This document shows positions 1 through 8,780 of a stretch of DNA of 64,000 nucleotides, piece after piece. The translations under genes were made by a program, and so were the position numbers. Below the pieces are notes generated by a model. The model saw only the letters and a program-made list of their open reading frames with translations, was not told the origin of the DNA and did not search any database. The first letter of the stretch is position 1. Every line of letters begins with the position of its first letter. This DNA comes from an uncultured Flavobacteriales bacterium (GTDB lineage: Bacteria; Bacteroidota; Bacteroidia; Flavobacteriales_G; Salibacteraceae): assembly GCA_937121175.1 (NCBI GenBank), contig CAKZKD010000034.1:17516-81515 (forward strand), in the 5' to 3' direction.

Positions 1-917
1 TTACTTAAAGAATTCCAATACTGATTTCTTGGGTAAAGCTCCTCTTCTATTTTCAGCACATTATCTTGCGAAGGGCATCTTACCAAAATGACTTTTCCTC
101 CACGTTTTTCAAATGCCTGAACCAACTCCACCGATTCGGTTATTATTTTATTTTTTATCTCTAGTTGCTCTTCTTCAGAAGGAATATCTTCTGATTTTGG
201 AGTAAACACAGTATTCCAAAAAGTTTTAATCTGGTCTTGATATAGCCCTGCTTCGGCTACCTGTGGCATTAGGTTTACGTTTCTATCTTCATTTACTTGA
301 TATAAAATTGGGAATGGCGGTAAAGCTGGTAGTCTCTGTCCCAGCGGAATGCGCTTGAGCAAGGTTCTTAAATCGAGTTCGTTATAAAAATCACCTTCGG
401 TACTGGTAAGGAAAGTGAACAATTTTTGAGGACCGTTTACAGCTAAAAAATGCCCCAATCGGTCGGCATAGGTTCTATTGTGATAATGGTCAATCCATTT
501 CTGAATTTTATTATACCCGTGCTGCTCTTTGGTTAATGGCGCGAAATACAAGCTTGGTGAAACTCCGAGTATCAAAGTTCCAGCGAAATCGCTATTGTGC
601 ACTACATCTCTTAAAACTGGCATTGCAGGACTACCGGCTACGGCTAACATTACAGGCTTTCGGCCTTCTAACTCCTCCCAAGTATCCAATTGGATATCAA
701 ACATGATTCTAGAGGAACCAACCACCACCACGTCTTCCGAAGATAAATCTGTAAGCTTATGGCGTTGTTCTGCCCACAAGTGTTTATCGTCGTTGGGTTT
801 GAGTTGATATCGCTCCGAACGACAATACCCTTCCCAAGCGCCAATCGCTGTAACAGCGAGCAAAACTGCAATAAGCACTGCTTGTAATGATATATGTCCT
901 GTTTCTTGAGTATTCAT
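1..917 (-). CDS. Membrane-anchored SGNH/GDSL-like protein, 3' end cut by window edge
   Basis: I translated this by hand from the ATG at 917; the frame stays open to base 1, so the C-terminus lies outside the window. The TTA at bases 1-3 is not in frame. The protein starts with one hydrophobic segment (about residues 10-28) followed by a non-cytoplasmic domain. The motif VVVGSSRIMFDI at about residue 60 resembles block I of the SGNH hydrolase-like proteins that Bacteroidota often carry beside MBOAT O-acyltransferases. A segment near the cut end (GGKVILVRCP) fits a later beta strand of that fold. Whether it is an active esterase cannot be judged, because the Asp/His block would be in the missing part. 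An MBOAT neighbour to the left would support this reading. Confidence 0.6.
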   Translation of the reverse strand, partial: MNTQETGHISLQAVLIAVLLAVTAIGAWEGYCRSERYQLKPNDDKHLWAEQRHKLTDLSSEDVVVVGSSRIMFDIQLDTWEELEGRKPVMLAVAGSPAMPVLRDVVHNSDFAGTLILGVSPSLYFAPLTKEQHGYNKIQKWIDHYHNRTYADRLGHFLAVNGPQKLFTFLTSTEGDFYNELDLRTLLKRIPLGQRLPALPPFPILYQVNEDRNVNLMPQVAEAGLYQDQIKTFWNTVFTPKSEDIPSEEEQLEIKNKIITESVELVQAFEKRGGKVILVRCPSQDNVLKIEEELYPRNQYWNSLS

Positions 918-1025
918 GAAAAATTTAACTTTTGAAGGGATATAAGGGTTCCGCAAAAGCGCAGTAATTCAATGATTCGGGTGAGAATCACTAATTAGCG
1001 CAATTGAAAAAATGAGTGGGTAAAT

Positions 1026-1068
1026 GGTTGGGGCTAAGCCGAGAGATGTTCAGCTCATGGCCCCAACC
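1026..1068 (-). terminator. Hairpin downstream of the cupin gene, possible terminator
   Basis: GGTTGGGGC at 1026-1034 is an exact inverted repeat of GCCCCAACC at 1060-1068. The stem can extend two more pairs inward, and AGC/GCT can form an inner stem. It lies just past the stop of the minus-strand cupin gene and before the start of the next minus-strand gene. Reading minus, a T-rich run follows only after about 12 bases, so termination is plausible but not textbook. Confidence 0.45.
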
Positions 1069-1086
1069 TATTACAACAGAACTTCT

Positions 1087-1848
1087 TTAGTTTTCTTCTT
1101 CTATTTTGTTCCCTTTGGCGTCGTAGCCTTCAAAAGGGAAATAGTCTAGCACATCGTATTCCCAAACGTTAGTTGGAAAAATAACTACCAAGTTGGCTGT
1201 TTTATCGCCAATGTTCTTGAATGCGTGAGGTACCATTGGTGGAATATTCACAATATAAGGGCCTGTAATGGTAAACATGGTATCGCCCAAAGCGTACAAT
1301 ATTTCACCTTCTAACAATACGTGAGACTCTTCACCTTTGTGCGTATGCATTGGTGGTGCTCCACCCGGAAAAGTTTCTGTAATTCCAATCACCAAGTTTT
1401 GGTAGCTGTGTTTGTGACCTTCCATTACGTGAACATATTCTCCTGGGCCTGGGTTAATTACTGGTAAGTCTTCAACCTGTGCAGCGTAGTTTTTCCAATA
1501 TTTCAAATCTTTGGTTTCATAACCTGCAGGAACAGTTCTTCTTTCCAATACCTTATGATTGTGATGTTGGGCGTGCAAGTAATTGATAATCGAGTCTGGA
1601 GCGGTTTTCACTTCGTCCATTAACTTGTCAATAGAAAAGGTTTCTTTAACGACATTATCATGCGTATGTCCATGTCCATGGTCGTGCGAATGCGCTCCGG
1701 CTCCATGGTCGTGTGAATGTGCGTGCGCAGCTTCAGCCTCTATTTGTTTTTCTACTTTTTCTTGTCCGCAAGAAATTACCGCTAACGAAACCAATCCGGC
1801 TAGCCCAATTTGAATTAATCTCTTAGTCTTTGTTTTTTTTGTTTTCAT
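1087..1848 (-). CDS. Histidine-rich cupin-domain lipoprotein
   Basis: The 253-residue protein has a lipobox (LAVISC, Cys27), so it is probably a lipid-anchored envelope protein. A dense His/Asp/Gly stretch at about residues 42-63 looks like a loose metal-binding tail of the kind seen in zinc or nickel handling proteins. The C-terminal half is a single cupin_2 barrel: motif 1 is MHTHKGEE (His168, His170, Glu173/174) and motif 2 ends in VPHAFKN (His208), the usual metal ligands. The substrate is unknown; such cupins range from dioxygenases to sugar binders. It is divergent from the hybrid two-component gene starting at 1986, whose regulator may control it. The ATG at 1848 is followed directly by a good Lys-rich n-region. 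Confidence 0.75.
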   Translation of the reverse strand: MKTKKTKTKRLIQIGLAGLVSLAVISCGQEKVEKQIEAEAAHAHSHDHGAGAHSHDHGHGHTHDNVVKETFSIDKLMDEVKTAPDSIINYLHAQHHNHKVLERRTVPAGYETKDLKYWKNYAAQVEDLPVINPGPGEYVHVMEGHKHSYQNLVIGITETFPGGAPPMHTHKGEESHVLLEGEILYALGDTMFTITGPYIVNIPPMVPHAFKNIGDKTANLVVIFPTNVWEYDVLDYFPFEGYDAKGNKIEEEN

Positions 1849-1985
1849 GTTCTGCTGTTTTTAGTGTTATTCTTAATTTGTATTCCCTTCTCTCTATTTA
1901 TAAAATCCAATATTTTTACGATTCATTAATTGAACAAGACAAAAGTGAGACAGAGCCTCCAAAAACCACTGTGCGAAAAGCAGCA

Positions 1986-4904
1986 ATGAATATGCGAAAA
2001 TCGTCAAGCGCAATAAAATCGGACACTTCAGGCAGGTCGATAATTAAAAAAACCATTAGAATTTGTTTTGCAATTTGTCTTTTTGCCAGTTTTCAAACTT
2101 TCCTTTTTGCTCAAGGTTCGAATAAAACTGACAGCCTTAAAACTGCTTTATCAAACACCCAAAATTCAAAAGATAGCATTCCGCTATTATTAGGTTTAAG
2201 CAATGCTTTGTCCGGAAACGAATTTGAAGCTTCTCGAAAATTTGCATTTCAGGCTATCGAAAACACAAACCAATGTACAGAGGAGCAACTTGAAGAAGGT
2301 CATAACCTAATCGCTTTTTCCTATTTCGACGAGAAAAACTATTCGAAGGCTGCCGAGGAATTTTTAATAGCAGGTGAAGTTGCTTTACTTCGGAACAACC
2401 CAAAGCAGCAAATAAAAATTGAAATATGGGCAGTGGAAAGTTATCGCAGAATTGATAACGTTGATAAAGCTCTTGATGTAGCTTTTAGGCTACTTAGATT
2501 GGCAAATGAAATTGAAGACCACGAAGAAAAAGGACGATTAAACAGCCGAATTGGAGAGTTGTATCGAGAACAAGATGAAACTAAACTTGCCATAAAACAC
2601 CTTAGCAATTCGTATCAAAATTTTGAAAACGCCCAAATAGAACGCGGTATGCTGTCGTCTAAAGTTAACTTGGCATTGGCTTACAAACAACAGGACCCTG
2701 AAAAAGCATTACTCCTTTACCTAGAGACTTTAGAGCAATTCAAACACCTTTTCAACGCTTGGGATTCAGCCCGAATTTATTCCAATTTGGCCAACATAAA
2801 TCTAGACCTAAATGAATATGTGAAAAGTGAATCGTACCTACTACAGGCTTTAGCTTGCCACAAAAGAATTGACAAACCCATATCTCGGGCCTTTTGCTAC
2901 AAAGAATTAGCAGAGTTAAAAGTTAGAGATAATAAGCCAAAAAAAGCAATTGAATACGGACGAAAAGCCTACACCATTGCTAAATCAGAAAAACACAATG
3001 AGTTATTGAATCAAACCTCAAAACAAATCTCCGACGGGTATGCTATGCTTAAAAAATTCGATTCCTCCTACTTCTACCTTTCTATTCACCAACAGTTTAA
3101 AGATTCTTCTTTAGCGAAAGAAAAAGTTGCCATTAGTAAAGAACTGTCTGTGAAATATGCTGCGGAACAGCAGCAACAACAAATTCAATTGCAAGACGAG
3201 CAACTGGCCAGACAAGAAGCTGAGATTGATTCGGCAAGAACATTTCGATTTGCGCTATTTATTGGAATTGCCCTTATCCTAATTATCGCAGGAATCCTTT
3301 ACTACTATTCTAGAATACAAGTAAGAAAAAACAAAGAAATTGAAGCCTATGCTGATAAATTGGCTGACCTGCAAGCCACTCAATCGCGCTGGTTTACCAA
3401 CATTGCCCATGAGCTAAGAACTCCGCTTACTCTGATCTTAGGGCCCATTCAAAAGCTTATCAATCAGAACAAACTACCCAATAATGCGCTTGAAGAGGTG
3501 AAAATGGCACAGAAATACGGCGACCAGTTGGTGAATCGGGTCAATGAAATTCTTGAAATATCGAGGTTGGAATCTGGTAAACTCTCTTTAAAACCACAGC
3601 CCTCAAATATTAATGCATTGATAGAATCTGTGGTATCTGCACACGTTACCTATGCTAAAGACAAAGGCGTAGAACTTAAATTCAACCTAAAAAACGAGTC
3701 TGTTTACTTAAATGTTGATGCGGAAAAAATTAAAACCATAATCACCAACTTGGTGTTTAATGCAGTAAAATTCACGCCAGAAGGCGGAACCGTCAAGGTG
3801 GGATTTATAAAAGCCTCGGTCAATCAGGAACACTACAAAATTGTGGTAGAAGATTCAGGAATTGGAATCCCAGAAGTAGACATTTCGCACGTGTTTGACC
3901 GATTTCACCAATCTTCGAGCTCAAATCAAAGCCAATATGGAGGTTCGGGTGTCGGATTGACTTTATCGCAAGAATTAGCAAAACTACACGGCGGAGAAAT
4001 CTCGGTTATCAGTACCATGGATAAAGGAAGCTGCTTCACTTTGGTGTTGCCCAGCACTTTGGAAATAGAAAGTGTTTCTGAAAATGAATCATTCGAAGAA
4101 CTAAGCATTGAATCGGAACTAGAATCCATTATCCCTATTAAAACCCCTTCAGGCAATAAACCTTCTATTCTGCTTGTTGAAGACCATTCGGATATGCGGA
4201 AGTACATCAAAAGCCTATTGGTGGATAATTACGAAGTAACAGAAGCTTTTGACGGTCAACAAGCTCTGGATAAACTTACCGATTTTAAACCAGACTTAAT
4301 CGTATCTGACGTAAAAATGCCCGGCATGGACGGCTTGACCTTTGCCAAACATGTAAAAGAGGACGAGATACTGCGTTTTATCCCTTTTATCACCCTAACT
4401 GCTCACGCCAACGAAAAGGACCGGATATCAGCTCTTAGAACAGGCGTGGACGATTATTTGGTAAAGCCATTTATTGAAACTGAGCTTTTGGCAAGGGTTC
4501 AAAACCTAATTAGCAACGCCTTTGAGCGTCAAAAGCAATTGAAAGAAGACAATGAGGATATTGAAGAAAAGGAGCCATCGTATACGGAGCAACAAATCAA
4601 CAAACTAGAGGAAATTGTACGAAAGAATCTTTCAGACAGTTCGTTTACAGTTACTGAATTGGCCAAAAAAGCAGCGGTTAGCTCTGCAACTTTGTCCAGA
4701 CAAATCAAAGGGTCAACAGGACTCACTTCGGGTCAGTTTATTAGAGACATTCGCCTGCAACAAGCCATACAATATCTCGAAGCCAAACAATTTGCCACAA
4801 TTTCAGAAGTGGTGTATGAAGTTGGCTTTGAAAACACTTCTAGTTTTTCTAGGTTGTTTAAATCAAGATACGGAAGAAGTCCTTCTGATTATCTAATTTC
4901 ATAG
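1986..4904 (+). CDS. Hybrid two-component regulator: TPR sensor, histidine kinase, receiver, AraC HTH
   Basis: One protein holds a whole signalling pathway. From the ATG at 1986 (972 residues): a signal-like segment, a periplasmic TPR region (about 60-400), a membrane helix (about 421-442), HisKA with H-box NIAHELRTP (His475), HATPase_c (about 575-690), a receiver (about 725-840, phospho-acceptor Asp775 in SDVKMPG) and a C-terminal AraC HTH (about 870-972). The frame stays open 5' to 1830, inside the divergent cupin gene, but the signal-peptide region favours the start at 1986, or 1992. This is the Bacteroidota hybrid layout with TPRs in place of the Reg_prop propeller. The ligand is unknown; the divergent His-rich cupin is a natural target. 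Confidence 0.88.
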   Translation: MNMRKSSSAIKSDTSGRSIIKKTIRICFAICLFASFQTFLFAQGSNKTDSLKTALSNTQNSKDSIPLLLGLSNALSGNEFEASRKFAFQAIENTNQCTEEQLEEGHNLIAFSYFDEKNYSKAAEEFLIAGEVALLRNNPKQQIKIEIWAVESYRRIDNVDKALDVAFRLLRLANEIEDHEEKGRLNSRIGELYREQDETKLAIKHLSNSYQNFENAQIERGMLSSKVNLALAYKQQDPEKALLLYLETLEQFKHLFNAWDSARIYSNLANINLDLNEYVKSESYLLQALACHKRIDKPISRAFCYKELAELKVRDNKPKKAIEYGRKAYTIAKSEKHNELLNQTSKQISDGYAMLKKFDSSYFYLSIHQQFKDSSLAKEKVAISKELSVKYAAEQQQQQIQLQDEQLARQEAEIDSARTFRFALFIGIALILIIAGILYYYSRIQVRKNKEIEAYADKLADLQATQSRWFTNIAHELRTPLTLILGPIQKLINQNKLPNNALEEVKMAQKYGDQLVNRVNEILEISRLESGKLSLKPQPSNINALIESVVSAHVTYAKDKGVELKFNLKNESVYLNVDAEKIKTIITNLVFNAVKFTPEGGTVKVGFIKASVNQEHYKIVVEDSGIGIPEVDISHVFDRFHQSSSSNQSQYGGSGVGLTLSQELAKLHGGEISVISTMDKGSCFTLVLPSTLEIESVSENESFEELSIESELESIIPIKTPSGNKPSILLVEDHSDMRKYIKSLLVDNYEVTEAFDGQQALDKLTDFKPDLIVSDVKMPGMDGLTFAKHVKEDEILRFIPFITLTAHANEKDRISALRTGVDDYLVKPFIETELLARVQNLISNAFERQKQLKEDNEDIEEKEPSYTEQQINKLEEIVRKNLSDSSFTVTELAKKAAVSSATLSRQIKGSTGLTSGQFIRDIRLQQAIQYLEAKQFATISEVVYEVGFENTSSFSRLFKSRYGRSPSDYLIS

Positions 4905-5233
4905 AGGTCTGGACAAAAATGAATGATTTTGCCAGATAATTAAAGATATTCCCTTACATCAAACCTAATTTTTTCTGGTATCCTTAAAGGCATCAATCTA
5001 ACCATTGCTCCAACCGGAGATTAATTCAAAATCTTATTCAAATCGCCTCAATTATTAAGGATAAATCTTAATGACAACAACTAGGTTACTCCGATTCTAC
5101 CCCCCTTACAAGTTTATAATGTTAGCTTAATCAGTTAGAAATATTGGGAATTTCAATTGTCCCTCATTGTCATAGCCATTTCTTTTCAAATTGGATTTCG
5201 TACACCTTTCTTTGAACCCTAAATTTGAATCTC
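4905..5233. other. Intergenic region, 329 bp, no gene seen
   Basis: No convincing reading frame or RNA is visible. TAAATTTG at 5220-5227 fits the -7 element but sits only six bases before the ATG at 5234, so its role is unclear. The 10-mer TTGTCATAGC (5167-5176) recurs upstream of the gene at 8781. Confidence 0.5.
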
Positions 5234-5947
5234 ATGAAAACATGTTTTGCGTTGTTCCTAATTATTTGGATGAATACTTTAAATGCTCAAATTTCCATTA
5301 ATCAGGATAGTGTTGCTGGTGAGCACGTGTCAGGTAAAGTAATTCAGGTAGAAAGCAGGGATAATACCTATAGCCAGGAACTTGACGCTTTGTATGTCTC
5401 TAATAATGCAAGCTCCAATAAGAGTTGGAAAATTACCCGAAAAGTAATCAACCAACCAGAAGGATGGACGAATTACTTGTGCTGGGGTGAGCAGTGTTAC
5501 GGTGCCAATGAAGACAGAATTTGGTCAACCGATTTGTATGTAGTTCCTCACGATTCGAATAGCGTTATCGATATTTACTTTTCTGCAAGCAGTTCAGGAA
5601 ATGCCCACCTTCGCTATTACGTGTCTTCAGACGGAATTAATTATCTGGATTCAGTTGACGTTAAGATTCAATCGACTCTTACTTCAATTAAAGAACCGTC
5701 ATTTCAACACTTGAGGATATATCCAAACCCGGCAAAGAATATTGTTAACGTGTTGAATAACACCAATAATGCAGTCCAATTGAGTATTTATAACGTTAAT
5801 GGGCAAAATGTTTTACCTGAAAGGAACATTCAACAAAACCAAACCTCTATTGACATTTCCACTTTGCCGAATGGTATGTACTATTTCAATTTTCTAAACA
5901 TGTCGGATAATTCCACCTCTGTTCAGAAAATAATTGTTCAGCCTTAA
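5234..5947 (+). CDS. Small secreted protein with T9SS type-A sorting domain
   Basis: Begins with a clear signal peptide (MKTCFALFLIIWMNTLNAQ) and ends with a type-A C-terminal sorting domain: IYPNPAKN, a central beta region, then LPNGMYYF and the terminal QKIIVQP. The middle part, about residues 20-145, has no family I recognise; it contains a WGEQCYG element and looks like an all-beta domain. It should be exported by Sec and then placed on the surface or released by T9SS. A TTG at 5225 is in frame, but the ATG at 5234 gives a normal signal peptide. The next gene starts six bases after its stop, so the two probably share a transcript. Confidence 0.75.
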   Translation: MKTCFALFLIIWMNTLNAQISINQDSVAGEHVSGKVIQVESRDNTYSQELDALYVSNNASSNKSWKITRKVINQPEGWTNYLCWGEQCYGANEDRIWSTDLYVVPHDSNSVIDIYFSASSSGNAHLRYYVSSDGINYLDSVDVKIQSTLTSIKEPSFQHLRIYPNPAKNIVNVLNNTNNAVQLSIYNVNGQNVLPERNIQQNQTSIDISTLPNGMYYFNFLNMSDNSTSVQKIIVQP

Positions 5948-5953
5948 CAGCGA

Positions 5954-7012
5954 ATGGTGTTCCCCTATTTGTATTACCTTTTCTTAATTATTCCATTATG
6001 TGCAAGTTGTACCAACAAAACAGCTTCGGAATCAAATCAACCAACGATAGAGTTTTTATCTGTAGAAAATGGCCGTAAAGCAATTTTGGACGAAAGCTAT
6101 GAGCCTTATTTTGATATCCTACAACCGAGAGAGATTCAGGCGTTTACCGGAAAAAAGCCTCCTTTCACTAACATAGATTCCGTGAGAAACTTTGCACGCA
6201 ATGAATTTTCTGCGGCCGTAACCAACTTTAATACTCATGAAAAGGAATGTCTTAGTTACGTGATTCAAAGGATATCTAAATTAATGACAATCAATGGTCT
6301 TTCAAGCGTAGCTAATCAGCCGTGGATATTTATAAAAATTGAAGATTGGTTATGTGGTGGCTTTGCACATACTCGCGGCAATTATATCATTTTAAGCCAA
6401 CGACATATCGATCATTACATGACTAACTGGACCGCTAACCGAACGCCAGAACAAGAACGGGTTTTATTGGCTAATCTAGGAGGACTACTGGTACATGAAC
6501 AGTTTCATTCGTTACAACGCACCCACAAAACCAAGTTCGACACATTGTATTCCAAGTATTGGTCGTTTGCCAAAGTCGATGTTCGTAGCGAGCCTTTTAT
6601 TACCACAAATCAAGTTTCGAATCCAGATGCGCCAACTACCGAATGGGCTTTTAGAGATTCGAACAAGTATTATTGGATTAGGACTTTGTTAAATCCAAGA
6701 AGTGAAGAGCCAAAAATGGGAAAAGACTTTTATGCCTTAGCCTTTGAATTGGAAAAACATCAAATGGGTTATCGTGTTAGTAAAACTTCAGAAAACACCC
6801 TTAAAAGCATTGATTTACAGGATTTTGAATCCTACTACAACCTCTTTCCTGTTGACAAGGGACTTGATCATCCAAATGAAATTTCTGCCTATATGTTTGC
6901 CGAATACTATCGAGCATTGTTGGAAAATCAAGTTCCATTTGTAGAAGCACCACCGACGTCTGAAAACACGGCTCGAAATTTTATATTGTGGGTTGAAAAA
7001 TACTTGAGTTAG
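5954..7012 (+). CDS. Lipoprotein with HExxH metalloprotease-like motif
   Basis: The 352-residue protein starts with a lipoprotein-type signal (IIPLCASC, Cys19). It carries VHEQFHSLQR, an HExxH zinc-binding motif at residues 181-185, in a helix-like setting, so a gluzincin-type metallopeptidase fold is likely. A later NEISAYMFAEYYRALL segment could supply the third ligand (a Glu). I cannot name the family. It lies six bases after a T9SS cargo gene and is followed at once by a TPR/LuxR regulator, so the three look like one unit. Proteolysis is inferred from the motif alone. Confidence 0.65.
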   Translation: MVFPYLYYLFLIIPLCASCTNKTASESNQPTIEFLSVENGRKAILDESYEPYFDILQPREIQAFTGKKPPFTNIDSVRNFARNEFSAAVTNFNTHEKECLSYVIQRISKLMTINGLSSVANQPWIFIKIEDWLCGGFAHTRGNYIILSQRHIDHYMTNWTANRTPEQERVLLANLGGLLVHEQFHSLQRTHKTKFDTLYSKYWSFAKVDVRSEPFITTNQVSNPDAPTTEWAFRDSNKYYWIRTLLNPRSEEPKMGKDFYALAFELEKHQMGYRVSKTSENTLKSIDLQDFESYYNLFPVDKGLDHPNEISAYMFAEYYRALLENQVPFVEAPPTSENTARNFILWVEKYLS

Positions 7013-7014
7013 AA

Positions 7015-8685
7015 TTGAAATACGTAATTGCATTTTTCTTTTTGGTTTCCTCCCTTCTTGGGATAGCCAATCAAGCATCAATAGAGGATTCGTTGTTTTC
7101 TTCAGCGGCAAGTTTATTGGCAAAAGACGACTACAAAAAAGCGGACCAAATATTCACAAAATTAGTAGGAGATAAACCAGACTGTATTCAATTCCGAGAG
7201 CTTTGCTGCGAAATAGCTAAAGAATACAATAACAAATTATTTTATGATTTGTCCATTAATTATGCGTCACGGGGCTTAAGTATATGCGATTCAATTACAG
7301 ATAAATTCAAGCAGGAACTAATTGAAGTAATTATTGTCAATCACCTTGACATGGGCAACTATACTTTGGCACAAGACTTTTATACCAGACTCAATGAAAT
7401 TCCGAATAAGAGTGATGCAAAAACGGCATCCTATCTTAATTTGAAAGGCGAAATCGAACGACTTAGTGGAAACTCTATTCAAGCAATCAGTTCTTTTAAT
7501 AGCGCCATTGTACTGAATAAGCGAATTGGCAACACGCATTCGCTGGTCATCAATTTCAACAATATTGGACTCTGCTATCTTGAACTTAACAAATTTGATA
7601 GTTCCATTCACTTCTTAAATGCCTCTCAATTTTTGATAGATTCCATTGGCCTTGAGGTTAGAAAACAAGCAATTGGCGTAAGTTTCGGGAAACATTACCA
7701 AAAACTTGGAGATTATGCCAAGGCTCTGAAATACTTTACAAGTGTTTTGAATTATGATGTTGGAAACCACCCAGATGGAGTCGAATTATTGAGAGATGCT
7801 TATCGTGGAATTGCCCAGTGCAACGAGCAACTTAGCAATTATCGGCAAGCATTCACAGCACAAGAAAAAGAACAGTTCTACACCACCAAAATTGTAAATT
7901 ACAACATGCAGGCGGCTATTTATCAAGAACAGATATTGAGCGACAGAACTGAACATCAGCAAGAATTGAATTCATTAAAAAAAGAAATTGCTCTTGAAAA
8001 AAAATACAATCAAGCTGTTTTGGTAATACTCATTACCATTTTGCTAATCATTGCTCTCCTACTCTATTCGTTGTGGTTAAGACACCGATCAACTAAGCAA
8101 CGCGTAGAGTTGGAAATGAACAAGAACAAAATTCAGGAATTAGAACTCGAAAAACTGAATGTTAAAAAGGAACAACTCGAACTTGAAATCAACAAAAAAG
8201 AACAATTGGAACTGATTAGTAAATTGGAACGTGAACGCTTACAAGAAAAAATTGATTCTAAAAACCGAGAATTGACTACCACAGCCATCCATATTTCTAA
8301 TAAAAATGAGGCACTAGCTGAGATACAAACAAGAATAATAGAAATTGAAAAAAATGCTCCCGATGCGTTGAATTTATACTTAAAAAAGGTGCAACATCTC
8401 ATTAAAGATAATTTGCAGCTAGACAGTGACTGGGTAGTTTTTAGAAAACATTTTACAGAGGTCCACCCTATGTTTTTTAACAAGCTTACCGCTAAATACC
8501 CTGAATTAACAAGTGATGAACTGAAACTGTGTGCGTACCTCAAAATTCAATTATCCTCTAAAGAAATTGCTCGGATTTTAAATATTACAACCGCCGCAGT
8601 TAATAAGCGCAGAAACAGAGTGCGTAAGAAATTCGATTTATCTCCTGAAGTAGATCTCTACGAGTTTTTGATTAAAATCAACTAA
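7015..8685 (+). CDS. TPR transmembrane regulator with LuxR-type HTH
   Basis: Signal or first membrane segment, then TPR-like helices to about residue 300, a membrane helix at about 334-356, a long Glu/Lys-rich coiled coil (about 365-455) and a C-terminal LuxR-type helix-turn-helix (LTSDELKLCAYL, then SSKEIARIL). This layout is common in Bacteroidota: an envelope-spanning protein whose cytoplasmic end binds DNA. The start is a TTG at 7015, two bases after the previous stop; no ATG gives an equally good signal segment. It sits between two T9SS cargo genes and is a candidate regulator of them. Confidence 0.8.
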   Translation: MKYVIAFFFLVSSLLGIANQASIEDSLFSSAASLLAKDDYKKADQIFTKLVGDKPDCIQFRELCCEIAKEYNNKLFYDLSINYASRGLSICDSITDKFKQELIEVIIVNHLDMGNYTLAQDFYTRLNEIPNKSDAKTASYLNLKGEIERLSGNSIQAISSFNSAIVLNKRIGNTHSLVINFNNIGLCYLELNKFDSSIHFLNASQFLIDSIGLEVRKQAIGVSFGKHYQKLGDYAKALKYFTSVLNYDVGNHPDGVELLRDAYRGIAQCNEQLSNYRQAFTAQEKEQFYTTKIVNYNMQAAIYQEQILSDRTEHQQELNSLKKEIALEKKYNQAVLVILITILLIIALLLYSLWLRHRSTKQRVELEMNKNKIQELELEKLNVKKEQLELEINKKEQLELISKLERERLQEKIDSKNRELTTTAIHISNKNEALAEIQTRIIEIEKNAPDALNLYLKKVQHLIKDNLQLDSDWVVFRKHFTEVHPMFFNKLTAKYPELTSDELKLCAYLKIQLSSKEIARILNITTAAVNKRRNRVRKKFDLSPEVDLYEFLIKIN

Positions 8686-8720
8686 TTTTTTTGGCGTCCT
8701 CGGTTGTCATAGCAGATTTA

Positions 8721-8751
8721 TTGGCGCTCATCTAACTCGAAGGTAGTTTTG
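8721..8751 (+). promoter_or_regulatory. Bacteroidota-type promoter for the Omp28-like gene
   Basis: TTG at 8721-8723, a 20-base spacer, then TAGTTTTG at 8744-8751, a full match to TTG-N17-23-TAnnTTTG. The ATG at 8781 follows after 29 bases, a normal leader length. It shows that the 8781 gene has its own promoter. Confidence 0.6.
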
Positions 8752-8780
8752 GTTTCTAAAATCTAAAATAACATTCTACT

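Noticed and set aside
1583..1813. Cys-rich ORF on plus over the cupin His-rich stretch
   Set aside because: It is the antisense of the His codons; no other coding signal.
5220..5227. TAAATTTG as the promoter of the gene at 5234
   Set aside because: Good match, but only six bases from the start codon, and the nearest TTG is 26 bases away; it would need a nearly leaderless transcript.
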